Of a stretch of 18,935 nucleotides of DNA, positions 1-7,506 are shown piece after piece (position 1 is the stretch's first letter; every line of letters begins with the position of its first letter). The notes beneath the pieces were generated by a model, which saw nothing but the letters and a program-made list of their open reading frames with translations, was not told the DNA's origin and ran no database searches. Origin of the DNA: an uncultured bacterium (GTDB lineage Bacteria; Bacillota; Clostridia; Christensenellales; Pumilibacteraceae); contig CATKFJ010000117.1 of assembly GCA_949747725.1 (NCBI GenBank), forward strand, positions 1-18,935, in the 5' to 3' direction. Made by a program: the position numbers and the translations under genes.

Positions 1-5
1 ACTTT

Positions 6-1253
6 TCATTTCCGTTTCTCCTGCAAGTTCTTTAAATACTTTAAACGTATGCCTTGATAGATCTCGTCGGGAATTTCTATATTTCCCTTGCCGTAGCTCG
101 GTATTATACATTCCGCCGACTTTTGCGGATCGGTGCAACGCGTATCGTTACGGTATTTATCACGCTCCGATTTGTTCCTGAAATCGGGTATAGTTTGCGG
201 CTTGCCGCCGTCAAGCACCGAAAAATAGGCGAACATGCCGGGCAAAAACATATCGCAAGCCTCGTATATGCCTATATTGTCGGCGGTTTTGTCGCCCTCT
301 ATCGCCGATATGAAATTGTACATTACATAGTAATCGGAGCTGCCGTGTCCGGCGCCGTCCGCTTTTTCCGAAAGCGCGTCCTTGGGCAGATACGTTTCTA
401 TATTTTGCTTCATTATTCCTTCGCGCTCGTCGAGGTTGGTGTATATGCGCTCTACGCCGCCGTTTTCGGCGTCCTCTATCGCGCTTTCCGCCCTGCCCTT
501 CGATCCGTATATGCAATACCTGATCGAGTTTTTATCGAGGTTGCCGTGCATGCTCTTTACCACCGCGCCGTTCTCGAGCGTCACCATTTCTATGCCGGCG
601 CTGCCTGCCGCAAGCCCCATGCGCGCCGCTCTGTCGTTGAACGGCAGTTCGAAACCCGTTACCGAGATCGGGCGCATTCCCGTTATATGTATCAACGGTC
701 CGAGCGAGTGCGTGCAGTAAAAATTAGCGTACATGCGATTGCGCCAATGCGTCTTATCGCCGTACGTTATATCCGCCCAAATAGGTTCGCAGTTATGGAT
801 ATATTCGCCCTCGCCGTACTCGAACTCGCCGAGTTTGCCCTCACGGTAAAGCTTGCGCATTTCGCGCGGCGCAGGCATAAAGCAATAGTTTTCGGCGTAC
901 GCATAAATCCTATCCGATTTTTCGGCGGCTTCCACAAGCTCTACGCCCTCTTTGAGCGTTTCGAACGGCAACACTTCGCTAAGCACGTGCTTTCCGGCTC
1001 CGAACGCCTTTATAGCATACGGCGCATGCTCGTTTGCGTAATTCGCAAGCACAACGCCGTCGAAATCTCGCCCGATAAATACGTCGAAGTCCTTATCGTA
1101 CTCTATCGTTTGTTCGGGATATTTCGTCTTTAACGCCTCTATAACCGTTTCGTCACGGTCGCAAATGGCGACGACTTTGGCAAGCCCCGTCTTTTTGCAC
1201 CACTCTATCATGCAATCGCCGCGCCTACCGCCGAAAACTCCGATCTTTACCAA
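6..1253 (-). CDS. Gfo/Idh/MocA-family NAD(P)-dependent oxidoreductase
   Basis: Probable cytoplasmic sugar or cyclitol dehydrogenase of the Gfo/Idh/MocA family; the substrate cannot be read from the sequence. The N-terminal Rossmann half (about residues 1-125) opens with IGVFGGRRG (residues 4-12), a dinucleotide-binding glycine loop. The C-terminal alpha/beta half carries HSLGPL (residues 182-187), typical of one branch of the family. The usual E-K-P motif is replaced by E-V-L-P at residues 93-96, so the common catalytic lysine is missing. Length (415 aa) is normal. Start choice: GGGAGG at 1259-1264 is an excellent ribosome binding site. The GTG at 1257-1259 overlaps it, so the TTG at 1251-1253, 5 nt downstream, is preferred; it gives an N-terminus MVKIGVFGG. 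The gene diverges from the AraC-type regulator and is its most likely target. Family assignment is firm, function is not. Confidence 0.88.
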   Translation of the reverse strand: MVKIGVFGGRRGDCMIEWCKKTGLAKVVAICDRDETVIEALKTKYPEQTIEYDKDFDVFIGRDFDGVVLANYANEHAPYAIKAFGAGKHVLSEVLPFETLKEGVELVEAAEKSDRIYAYAENYCFMPAPREMRKLYREGKLGEFEYGEGEYIHNCEPIWADITYGDKTHWRNRMYANFYCTHSLGPLIHITGMRPISVTGFELPFNDRAARMGLAAGSAGIEMVTLENGAVVKSMHGNLDKNSIRYCIYGSKGRAESAIEDAENGGVERIYTNLDEREGIMKQNIETYLPKDALSEKADGAGHGSSDYYVMYNFISAIEGDKTADNIGIYEACDMFLPGMFAYFSVLDGGKPQTIPDFRNKSERDKYRNDTRCTDPQKSAECIIPSYGKGNIEIPDEIYQGIRLKYLKNLQEKRK

Positions 1254-1299
1254 CACCACCTCCCGCGTAATAATTTGCTCATTACGGTTCTATACGATT

Positions 1300-1328
1300 A
1301 TTGTACATTAAATTTTGAATACGAAAAA
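1300..1328 (-). promoter_or_regulatory. Predicted promoter of the oxidoreductase gene
   Basis: On the minus strand a good -10 box TACAAT (1305 to 1300) follows, at 17-bp spacing, a poor -35 box TTTTTC (1328 to 1323). It would start transcription near 1293, giving a roughly 40-nt leader containing the GGGAGG site. A strong -10 with a weak -35 is what an activator-dependent promoter looks like. One AraC-type half-site (1328-1332) overlaps the edge of the -35 box. Confidence 0.5.
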
Positions 1329-1354
1329 TGGAAATTATCCATTAAAATATGGAT
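1328..1354. promoter_or_regulatory. Candidate operator for the AraC-family regulator
   Basis: ATGGA occurs as a direct repeat at 1328-1332 and 1349-1353, start-to-start 21 bp (two helical turns). Its reverse, TCCAT, lies between them at 1338-1342. ATCCAT (1337-1342) and ATGGAT (1349-1354) form a perfect 6-bp inverted repeat around TAAAAT. AraC-family activators commonly bind two direct half-sites about 21 bp apart with the proximal one touching the -35 box. That is the arrangement seen here relative to the oxidoreductase promoter. Binding is inferred. Confidence 0.45.
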
Positions 1355-1370
1355 TTTTTCCGTTTTAATA

Positions 1371-1399
1371 TTGACATCGGTTGTCGATAATAGTAAAAT
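1371..1399 (+). promoter_or_regulatory. Sigma-A promoter of the araC-type gene
   Basis: A consensus -35 TTGACA (1371-1376), exactly 17 bp, then TAAAAT (1394-1399). Only 6 nt separate the -10 box from the ATG at 1406, so the predicted transcription start falls on or next to the start codon. No Shine-Dalgarno sequence precedes that ATG. Confidence 0.7.
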
Positions 1400-1405
1400 G
1401 CAGGT

Positions 1406-2215
1406 ATGGACTCCCAAAACATTTGTAAATTCAATATCGCAAACGACGACGGTGAGAATATAGGCATACTCAATTTCTGTCATGAAAAATATGCGCCGCA
1501 CGAACCGCGGTTCACAATGAACGCAGTTTTCCGTTTGCACCTCGTGGCGCGCGGTTCGGGCACGTTCGGCACGCTTAACAACAGCACAAAACTCAAAGCC
1601 GGCGACGTTTTTATAACATACCCGTCCACCGATTATTATATAGTAAACGACGGGGGCTTGGAGTTTCTGTACATTTCGTTCGTGGGGCTTAGATCGTACA
1701 AGCTTATCGAACGCGCCGAAATTCCGCGCGGTGCGGCGGTGCGCGGCGGTTTCGAAAAACTGATAGAACTGTGGGAACGCTCGGTCGAGTTTGCGGAAAC
1801 GGGCAATATAGATCTTGTTGCCGAAGGTTTGCTTTTGTTTACGATAGGCAGACTGTGCAGCGCGCGCGAGGACAAAAGCCTTGCGTCCAAAAGCGAAAAA
1901 ATAGTCCTTACCGTAAAAAAGCAGATGGAAGAGCGGTTCTGCGACCCCGCGCTCAATCTGAATATGCTGTGCGAAGAAAACTATTACAATGCAAAATACG
2001 TATCGTCGGCGTTCAAAAAATATATGGGAATAGGCTTTTCCGAATATCTTACATCTTTAAGGCTGAATAACTCTCAACGGCTTATAAATTCGGGATTTAA
2101 ATCCGTCAAGCAGATAGCCGCGCTGTCGGGTTTCGAGGACGCTCTGTATTTTTCAAAACTCTATAAACGGCACAACGGCATTTCCCCGGCAAAAGCCATA
2201 GAGTCCTGGAAATGA
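1406..2215 (+). CDS. AraC-family transcriptional regulator
   Basis: A 269-residue DNA-binding regulator with the usual two-part layout. An N-terminal cupin-like sensing domain (about residues 1-155) includes the stretch KAGDVFITYPS (64-74) and the family-typical segment YISFVGL (89-95). A C-terminal pair of helix-turn-helix motifs (about 170-269) follows. The second helix-turn-helix with its family signature, IAALSGFEDALYFSKLYKR (237-255) then GISPAKA, is clear; the first is more divergent. It probably senses a sugar or related small molecule and controls the divergent oxidoreductase through the half-sites at 1328-1354. Its own consensus promoter ends 6 nt before the ATG and no Shine-Dalgarno is present, so the mRNA may be leaderless. 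The next in-frame Met is residue 38, inside the conserved cupin part, so the start is probably right. It converges with the small gene at 2227-2463; only 11 bp separate the two. Confidence 0.93.
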   Translation: MDSQNICKFNIANDDGENIGILNFCHEKYAPHEPRFTMNAVFRLHLVARGSGTFGTLNNSTKLKAGDVFITYPSTDYYIVNDGGLEFLYISFVGLRSYKLIERAEIPRGAAVRGGFEKLIELWERSVEFAETGNIDLVAEGLLLFTIGRLCSAREDKSLASKSEKIVLTVKKQMEERFCDPALNLNMLCEENYYNAKYVSSAFKKYMGIGFSEYLTSLRLNNSQRLINSGFKSVKQIAALSGFEDALYFSKLYKRHNGISPAKAIESWK

Positions 2216-2226
2216 CCGAACTTCGG

Positions 2227-2463
2227 TTACCGCACCGAAAACCATTTCTGCGACGGGTACGCGTCGCGGTAGATATTGCGGCGCTTACCCTCTATTATGC
2301 AGTCGTATCTCATAGGAGATAAGCACTCCACATTGGGCGCGTGCCGCATTGTGGCAAGCACCTTATCCACTTCGAACCGTTTTCCGTCCTTAACAACGCT
2401 CATCGGAGTTATTTTTCCATCCTCGTCGCACAGTTCTATCACCGATATCGGTATTCTTTCCAT
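2227..2463 (-). CDS. Small conserved-looking hypothetical protein (78 aa)
   Basis: I do not recognise this gene with certainty. It encodes 78 residues with no signal peptide or membrane segment. The pattern alternates charged and hydrophobic residues and is probably beta-rich: DGKRFEVDKVL (26-36), MRYDCIIEGKRRNIYRD (51-67), then QKWFSVR at the C-terminus. From memory it resembles small Clostridia proteins with a basic 'RF-ID-VL ... RY-I-G ... RWFV' pattern, whose role is unknown; I could not check this. The ATG at 2463 has no Shine-Dalgarno sequence, but TATACT lies 6 nt upstream. It is set off from the upstream peptidase gene by the intrinsic terminator at 2520-2546, so it probably has its own promoter. 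It is not a shadow of another gene, since nothing else covers this interval. Confidence 0.6.
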   Translation of the reverse strand: MERIPISVIELCDEDGKITPMSVVKDGKRFEVDKVLATMRHAPNVECLSPMRYDCIIEGKRRNIYRDAYPSQKWFSVR

Positions 2464-2469
2464 ACGACA

Positions 2470-2475
2470 AGTATA
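2470..2475 (-). promoter_or_regulatory. Possible -10 box of the 78-residue gene
   Basis: TATACT on the minus strand ends 6 nt before the ATG at 2463. No recognisable -35 box is found at 16-18 bp spacing. The call is weak alone; it is listed because the -10-to-ATG distance equals that at the araC-type gene and yabP. Confidence 0.3.
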
Positions 2476-2519
2476 TGCAGATACCGCCGAAAATAAAGAT
2501 CTATCCGCTTGCTGTACAT

Positions 2520-2546
2520 AAAAAAACCACGCTGTCCGCGCGGTTT
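2520..2546 (-). terminator. Intrinsic terminator after the M3 peptidase gene
   Basis: On the minus strand AAACCGCGC and GCGTGGTTT form a 9-bp stem (arms 2546-2538 and 2532-2524) with a 5-nt loop and one G-U pair. The U run, counting the stem's last bases, covers 2526-2520. The wobble pair exists only in the minus-strand RNA; the plus strand would have an A-C mismatch. This fits termination of the operon read leftward from 7390. Confidence 0.8.
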
Positions 2547-2553
2547 AAGTTTA

Positions 2554-4248
2554 CTATATTTTAAAGCTCATAATATGAGTTTTTACTTTTCGGCAAAGCT
2601 CTTTGAGCGCGCCGTTATCGAACGGGCTTTTAATACCGGCCTCGTGCGCGAGCGTGTCAATATTCTTCGTGCCGCCTGCCTCTACAAGTCGGAGATATCT
2701 GTTAAGCGCGTCATCGAAATCGACAGCCGCAAGCTCGCCGAACTGCAACGCAAGACATGTAGACAAGCAGTAATCTATATAATAGAACGGCGATTCGTAA
2801 ACGTGCTTTTGATACTGCCAACGCCCTCCGACGTTTATGAACGGAATATCCGACATTTCAACATACGGACGGAACTGCGACTCGAGCTTTAGCCACAACT
2901 GTCTGCGCTGTTGCGGCGTCATGTCGGGATCGGAATACACAAGCTCCTGATAGTAGTCCACTATAACGCCGTACGGCAGGAAGTTAAGCGCGTCGAATAT
3001 TTGCTGATAAGTAGCCTCGTCGGCACGGTCGCCGTAGAAATTCCCGTTATATTTATTGCACAGCGCTTCCATGCTCATGGAATGAGTCTCGGCGGTTTCC
3101 ATGCCGCCCACAAACAGGTCGATATCTATCTTATTCACCGCCGCGCGCTTAAAAGCATACGCGTGTCCGAATTCGTGCGTAAGCACTCCCACATCGTCCA
3201 TCGTTCCGTTGAAGTTTGCGAATATAAACGGTTGTTCGTAAGCGTACAGCATCTTGGCATAACCGCCGCTCATTTTGCCGGCACGCGAAACGTAATCTAT
3301 AGCGTCGGCGTCGCACATCTGTTTAAAGAATGCGCCGAGCTTACCGTTCATATCGTCATACATGGACTGCGCGGCTTTAAACATATCCTCGGCGCTGCCC
3401 TGCGGATCGATGTTGCCGCCGTCGATATAATTGTCGTTATCGTAAAGATGAACTTTATCCAACCCCATACGCTTTGCAAGCGTCGCCTTTAACTCGGACA
3501 GAACGGGCACTACGTCGTTAAGCACCGAATCGCGGAATACGGCTATCTGCTTTCTGCCGTAACCGATATGCCCGATACGCAGATCGCCCATTTCGACAAA
3601 GTTATCGAACCCCATCTTTTTAGCCATCGCCGTGCGGACCTTGACCATTCTGTCGTAAATATCGTCAAGCTTATCCTGTATGCCGAGCAACGTTTCGCCT
3701 ATTACGGTAAACGCCTTTTTTCGCACGTTGCGGTCGGCGTCTTTGCAAAACCCGTGCATTTCGCTGAGCGTGACGTTTTTGCCGTTCCAAGGATATCTCA
3801 CCGACGCAAGGAGCTTGTCGTACTCGGTAACAAGCTTGTTCTCTTCGACGCATTCGGCGATTATCTTCTCGTCCATAACGCGCAACGACGCGCGCATGTT
3901 TTGCATGATTATGGGATTGATCGTTTTATCGAGTTCGGCGGCATGCGGCGACGATACTATCGCTTTATGGAACTCGGTCATTTGCGCGGAAAGCTTGGAC
4001 AGGTTTTCGTCGTAATAATCCTGTTCCTTACCGTAAAACTCATCGTCTACGTCAAGCGAATGACGTATGTACGAAAGTCCCGTCATCGTATAGAATTCGG
4101 AAAAGTACGCGTTTACTTCGTCGCGCAATACAGCCAACGCTTTCGCGTCGTTCGCGGCTTTGGCTTTTGATGTAGCCTCTTGCACAAATGCGAGCGCCTT
4201 ATCCACATCGGCGCGTTCGTATTTATAATCTTTTATCTTGGTCACCAT
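2554..4248 (-). CDS. M3-family oligoendopeptidase (PepF-like zinc peptidase)
   Basis: A 564-residue cytoplasmic metallopeptidase expected to cut short peptides. The zinc site is complete: HEFGH at residues 358-362 gives two His ligands and the catalytic Glu. E387 in METAETHSMSME lies 25 residues after the second His, the spacing of the third ligand in M3 enzymes. The C-terminal HVYESPFYYIDY segment is also typical of oligoendopeptidases. No signal peptide is present, and the length matches the PepF-like branch (about 560-600). The start is supported by GGAGCT at 4252-4257. It lies 40 bp downstream of the GH13 gene, with no terminator between them, and ends at the hairpin at 2520-2546, so it is probably the last gene of a three-gene operon. 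The functional link to sugar metabolism is unclear. Confidence 0.95.
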   Translation of the reverse strand: MVTKIKDYKYERADVDKALAFVQEATSKAKAANDAKALAVLRDEVNAYFSEFYTMTGLSYIRHSLDVDDEFYGKEQDYYDENLSKLSAQMTEFHKAIVSSPHAAELDKTINPIIMQNMRASLRVMDEKIIAECVEENKLVTEYDKLLASVRYPWNGKNVTLSEMHGFCKDADRNVRKKAFTVIGETLLGIQDKLDDIYDRMVKVRTAMAKKMGFDNFVEMGDLRIGHIGYGRKQIAVFRDSVLNDVVPVLSELKATLAKRMGLDKVHLYDNDNYIDGGNIDPQGSAEDMFKAAQSMYDDMNGKLGAFFKQMCDADAIDYVSRAGKMSGGYAKMLYAYEQPFIFANFNGTMDDVGVLTHEFGHAYAFKRAAVNKIDIDLFVGGMETAETHSMSMEALCNKYNGNFYGDRADEATYQQIFDALNFLPYGVIVDYYQELVYSDPDMTPQQRRQLWLKLESQFRPYVEMSDIPFINVGGRWQYQKHVYESPFYYIDYCLSTCLALQFGELAAVDFDDALNRYLRLVEAGGTKNIDTLAHEAGIKSPFDNGALKELCRKVKTHIMSFKI

Positions 4249-4288
4249 GATAGCTCCTATTTCGATCTGGAGAAACGAATTGCGATCA

Positions 4289-5827
4289 TTATTCGAACAC
4301 AGTAAACGACAGCGGCGGCACGGCTATGCCGTCTTTGACGGCTTTGGCTTCTTTGCCTATAGAAAATATCGCTTTTGTTTTGGGCGCAAGCTTGACCGGC
4401 GCTGTCTGCTTTACTTTAAGCGGATTGACTACCACGGTGAGACCGCCGCGTTTATAAACAAGCGGTTCCGCACCTTTTGCATGCAGAAATTCCATTTCGG
4501 TCGAAACGAATTCCTTATGTTCGCGCCTGAACGCAAACAAGCTCTTCATGCAGTTGAGCAATGATTTTTTGTCTTTTTCCTGCGACGCGACGTTTACGAC
4601 TTTGTCCGTTTCGGTGGGCAAGAACGTTTTTTCCGCGCTCGAAAAACCTGCGTTTGCCGTCATGTTCCATTGCATGGGCGTACGCGAACCCGTACGGTTA
4701 AACCCACACTCTACAGACGGAATGTCTTTCATGTACTTCATGCCTATCTCGTCGCCGTAGTACAAAAACGGCACGCCCGGCAACGTGAATATTGTGGCGT
4801 AAATTATTTTCAGTTGATCTTGACCGAAATGAGGCGCAAGACGATGCGTATCGTGATTACAGCTTATAAGCCCGAGATACCCGTCGTTCTTTATCGCGTC
4901 GTGCCATTCGGTAAAGCCCTTGGCAAACGCCGCGGCGTCGCCCTTGCCGTCGGGATCGAAGTAACTGCGGTTTTCGCCGTTTTCCTCGTAACGCACCAAC
5001 AGATTATGCGGATTGCCGTGGTGGTTGAGCATGAAGTCGGCATGGAAACCGGCGCGTATCGCCTGCGGATTGGACCACTCGGAAACGATGACGGCGTCGG
5101 GGTATTCGTTATCGAGCATACTTCTTATGTCACGCCATATTTCGCTCGTCGCCGGCTTTTCGCTCTGTTCCCCGTCGTTCTTTACAAGTGAATCCGCCAT
5201 GTCCACTCTGAACCCGTCCGCACCGCGGTCGAGCCAGAAACGCATTACAGACTTTAACCATTCGCGCGTTTTTAAAGCGGCTTCGGACTTACACGAACTC
5301 TGCCACTCGGGATGATCGACGCGGTTGAACCCGTAATTGAGCGCCGGCTGCGTGGAAAAGAAGTTTACAAGATAGCTGCCCTTACGGTCGTAGCGACCGT
5401 TTATTATTTTGAACCCTTCGGGACTCGACCACGGGTCGTTAGTCCAGATATAGCGGTCGTACATATCGTTCGGTACGGACGACGCGCTTTTGATAAAGTC
5501 GGGATTTTCCTCGGACGTGTGACCGGGAACAAGATCGAGTATAACCTTTATGCCTTTTGCGTGAGCGCTTTTGATAAAGTCGTCGAAATCCTCTTCGGAG
5601 CCGAATCGCGACGATACTTTAAAATAATCGCGCACGTCGTATCCGCCGTCCTTAAACGGAGAATCGTAATGCGGATTGAGCCAAATAGCGTTGCATCCGA
5701 GCGATTTTATATATTCGAGTTTACTCGTTATTCCCTTAAAATCGCCGTAGCCGTCGCCGTTGCTATCCATGAACGAATTGGGGTATATCTCATAAAATAC
5801 AGCCGATTTAAGCCATGCGCTTGCCAT
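4289..5827 (-). CDS. Cytoplasmic GH13 alpha-glucosidase / oligo-1,6-glucosidase-like enzyme
   Basis: A 512-residue glycoside hydrolase family 13 protein without a signal peptide, so it should act on imported oligosaccharides. The barrel begins at FYEIYPNSFMDSNGDGYGDF (11-30). The four conserved regions are visible: region I DLVPGHTS (D98, H103), region II GFRVDMADS with nucleophile D209, region III VSEWS with acid/base E250, and region IV CNHD with H325 and D326. A beta-sandwich C-terminal domain follows. In region I the usual Asn before His is Gly, seen in a subgroup of Clostridia enzymes as I recall. The early part resembles oligo-1,6-glucosidases and maltodextrin glucosidases; exact bond preference cannot be set. 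AAGGAG at 5835-5840 precedes the ATG by 7 nt. It lies 48 bp after the Wzz-like gene and 40 bp before the peptidase gene, in a probable operon. Confidence 0.92.
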   Translation of the reverse strand: MASAWLKSAVFYEIYPNSFMDSNGDGYGDFKGITSKLEYIKSLGCNAIWLNPHYDSPFKDGGYDVRDYFKVSSRFGSEEDFDDFIKSAHAKGIKVILDLVPGHTSEENPDFIKSASSVPNDMYDRYIWTNDPWSSPEGFKIINGRYDRKGSYLVNFFSTQPALNYGFNRVDHPEWQSSCKSEAALKTREWLKSVMRFWLDRGADGFRVDMADSLVKNDGEQSEKPATSEIWRDIRSMLDNEYPDAVIVSEWSNPQAIRAGFHADFMLNHHGNPHNLLVRYEENGENRSYFDPDGKGDAAAFAKGFTEWHDAIKNDGYLGLISCNHDTHRLAPHFGQDQLKIIYATIFTLPGVPFLYYGDEIGMKYMKDIPSVECGFNRTGSRTPMQWNMTANAGFSSAEKTFLPTETDKVVNVASQEKDKKSLLNCMKSLFAFRREHKEFVSTEMEFLHAKGAEPLVYKRGGLTVVVNPLKVKQTAPVKLAPKTKAIFSIGKEAKAVKDGIAVPPLSFTVFE

Positions 5828-5875
5828 ATCGAAACTCCTTGTCCGTTTTATTTTAATATGTCGTTACCGAGAGAT

Positions 5876-7390
5876 CTATTTTTTGCCCGTTTTATTTTGG
5901 GATTTGACGTCGGACTGTTCCTCGACAATCTCGGGCTGTTGTTCCGCGCTTTCCTGTTCCGCGTTTTCCTGTGCGGCTTTAGCGGAATTGGCTTTGCTTA
6001 TCTTAATGCCCGTAACAAGCGCCGCCGCCAAAAGTCCGGCTATAACAGCCGCCACATATATGACTAAAAGATTAAGCGAACTGCTCCTGCGCGTTACCTG
6101 CGGCGGCAGCACCTGACGCACGGACGACGATATAAACGTCGTATCGTAAAAATCGGTGACTGTCGCATTAACTCTTTCGGTCAGATCCTTGCTCGTCGAT
6201 TCCAAACTTTTGATCTGAGCAAGCGCGGCGGATATAAACGCGGCGTCCGTCGGAGGATACATGCCGGTGTCTTCGGGCGGTTCGCCCAAATTAGTCAAAC
6301 GCAATTGCGCGTCCTCATACTGGTTCTGAATAATTCTCAACTCTTCATACTCGGCTGTGAGCTGTTCTTGAAGATCGTAATACGAATCGGGGTACGTTGC
6401 CGTAACGGTTACGCTTCCTCCAACAGACTCGTTCTGCTGGGTATTAGGTTTAAAGTTTTCTATTTGCACTTTCAAATTCTCGGTTTTTGCTTTCTGCGAA
6501 TCAACGCGGATCTTAAGCGTTTTTACTTTAACATCAAGCGCATTTACCGCAATGTTTCTATCACGCCAAACGTTATTGGCTGTTATAAACGCGTTAAACA
6601 TATCATAACTGCTTTCAAGAGTTGTCAGCTCGCTTAAAAGCTGGTTGAACGTCGTACTGTTTTTGGTAGATACAAAAGTCGGATTTTTAGCGGATATATC
6701 CTTCAAGTACGTGCGCATCGAAGAAAGCATTTCGTTATACAAATCGTACATATCGAAAAATTCGGTCTGTTCGTTATCCGAAAGATTGTATATTCCGCTC
6801 GCGAACATCTTGTTTACCGAAAATCTCGCTTGAAAATCGTCGTAATAACACGAGACGATCTTATTGAGCAAAGTTTTGGCTTGATCGTCGCTCAACCCCA
6901 ACGTTTTGGGTTCGGATATAATGATCGTAAACCGCGTAGGATAATTTTCGTATGTGCGCAGCGTATTTATAGCCGTAGCGTCGCCGTTGGCAGCCGCCGC
7001 CACAAGATCGGCATACTCTTTGCTCTCCACATCCTCCACGCGCATATGTTCGCGAAGTGCGGATATGTCCGTAATAATACCGCTAAGTTCCGCCGATTCG
7101 ACAGCCGCCGCAATAACCGTGGGCGAAATTATATTATTGGTATCAAGCGAACTGCCGTCGGGCGCAAGCCCCTCTTCCACACCGTCGTAAATGAATTCGA
7201 TAGATGTTTGAGCAAGCGGTTCGGACTTATAAAAAACTTTGATCGGAACTGCTATAACCGTTGTCAAAAGTGCCAATACAAGCGCATAGATTACCATGCG
7301 CAACCAGCCCTTTTTAAAGAAGTATCCTATCTTTTTAAAGGTAATGCCTTCTTCGTATTGCTCCTGTTCGTAAACGTAGGACTGTTCCAT
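5876..7390 (-). CDS. Wzz-like two-helix membrane protein (polysaccharide chain-length type)
   Basis: A 504-residue protein with the topology of polysaccharide co-polymerases. It has a short cytoplasmic N-terminus, one transmembrane helix at about 31-53 and a long extracytoplasmic region of about 385 residues with coiled-coil-like stretches (roughly 285-320 and 340-370). A second helix follows at about 439-462, then a 42-residue Glu/Gln/Lys-rich cytoplasmic tail. The PPxxxRR before the second helix fits the proline-rich segment of Wzz proteins. Wzz-family members set O-antigen or capsule chain length, and this is a family-level inference. No glycosyltransferase, polymerase or tyrosine kinase gene is nearby, which is odd. 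AGGAG with 6-nt spacing supports the start, and a good promoter lies at 7427-7455. It is the first gene of the operon continuing with the GH13 and M3 genes. Confidence 0.72.
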   Translation of the reverse strand: MEQSYVYEQEQYEEGITFKKIGYFFKKGWLRMVIYALVLALLTTVIAVPIKVFYKSEPLAQTSIEFIYDGVEEGLAPDGSSLDTNNIISPTVIAAAVESAELSGIITDISALREHMRVEDVESKEYADLVAAAANGDATAINTLRTYENYPTRFTIIISEPKTLGLSDDQAKTLLNKIVSCYYDDFQARFSVNKMFASGIYNLSDNEQTEFFDMYDLYNEMLSSMRTYLKDISAKNPTFVSTKNSTTFNQLLSELTTLESSYDMFNAFITANNVWRDRNIAVNALDVKVKTLKIRVDSQKAKTENLKVQIENFKPNTQQNESVGGSVTVTATYPDSYYDLQEQLTAEYEELRIIQNQYEDAQLRLTNLGEPPEDTGMYPPTDAAFISAALAQIKSLESTSKDLTERVNATVTDFYDTTFISSSVRQVLPPQVTRRSSSLNLLVIYVAAVIAGLLAAALVTGIKISKANSAKAAQENAEQESAEQQPEIVEEQSDVKSQNKTGKK

Positions 7391-7426
7391 TTGTTACTCC
7401 TTTAGTTTATAGATAATTTATTATTT

Positions 7427-7455
7427 AGTATAACACCGATTAGAGATAAAATCAA
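7427..7455 (-). promoter_or_regulatory. Sigma-A promoter (extended -10) of the wzz-like/GH13/M3 operon
   Basis: On the minus strand TTGATT (7455 to 7450), 17 bp, then TATACT (7432 to 7427), preceded by TG at the extended -10 position (7435-7434). Predicted start is near 7420, giving a roughly 30-nt leader with an AGGAG site. Confidence 0.72.
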
Positions 7456-7495
7456 CAACTTGGATATAATAAATAGTATTTTTGTTTCTTGCACA

Positions 7496-7501
7496 TACTA
7501 T
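7496..7501 (+). promoter_or_regulatory. Possible -10 box of the SDR gene
   Basis: TACTAT ends 5 nt before the ATG at 7507, and no Shine-Dalgarno sequence is visible. A better -10, TATAAT at 7465-7470, lies further upstream and would give a roughly 30-nt leader without a ribosome binding site. Neither has a recognisable -35 box. Confidence 0.3.
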
Positions 7502-7506
7502 TCCAT

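Noticed and set aside
54..1133. A 359-codon plus-strand frame opposite the oxidoreductase, and similar long frames opposite the malF-like, binding-protein, amylase and M3 genes
   Set aside because: All are antisense shadows of genes with firm family matches, and none has a ribosome binding site or domain.
2215..2227. Small hairpin ACCGA-ACT-TCGGT between the two converging stop codons
   Set aside because: Only a 5-bp stem with a 3-nt loop and no U run on either strand, too weak to call a terminator.
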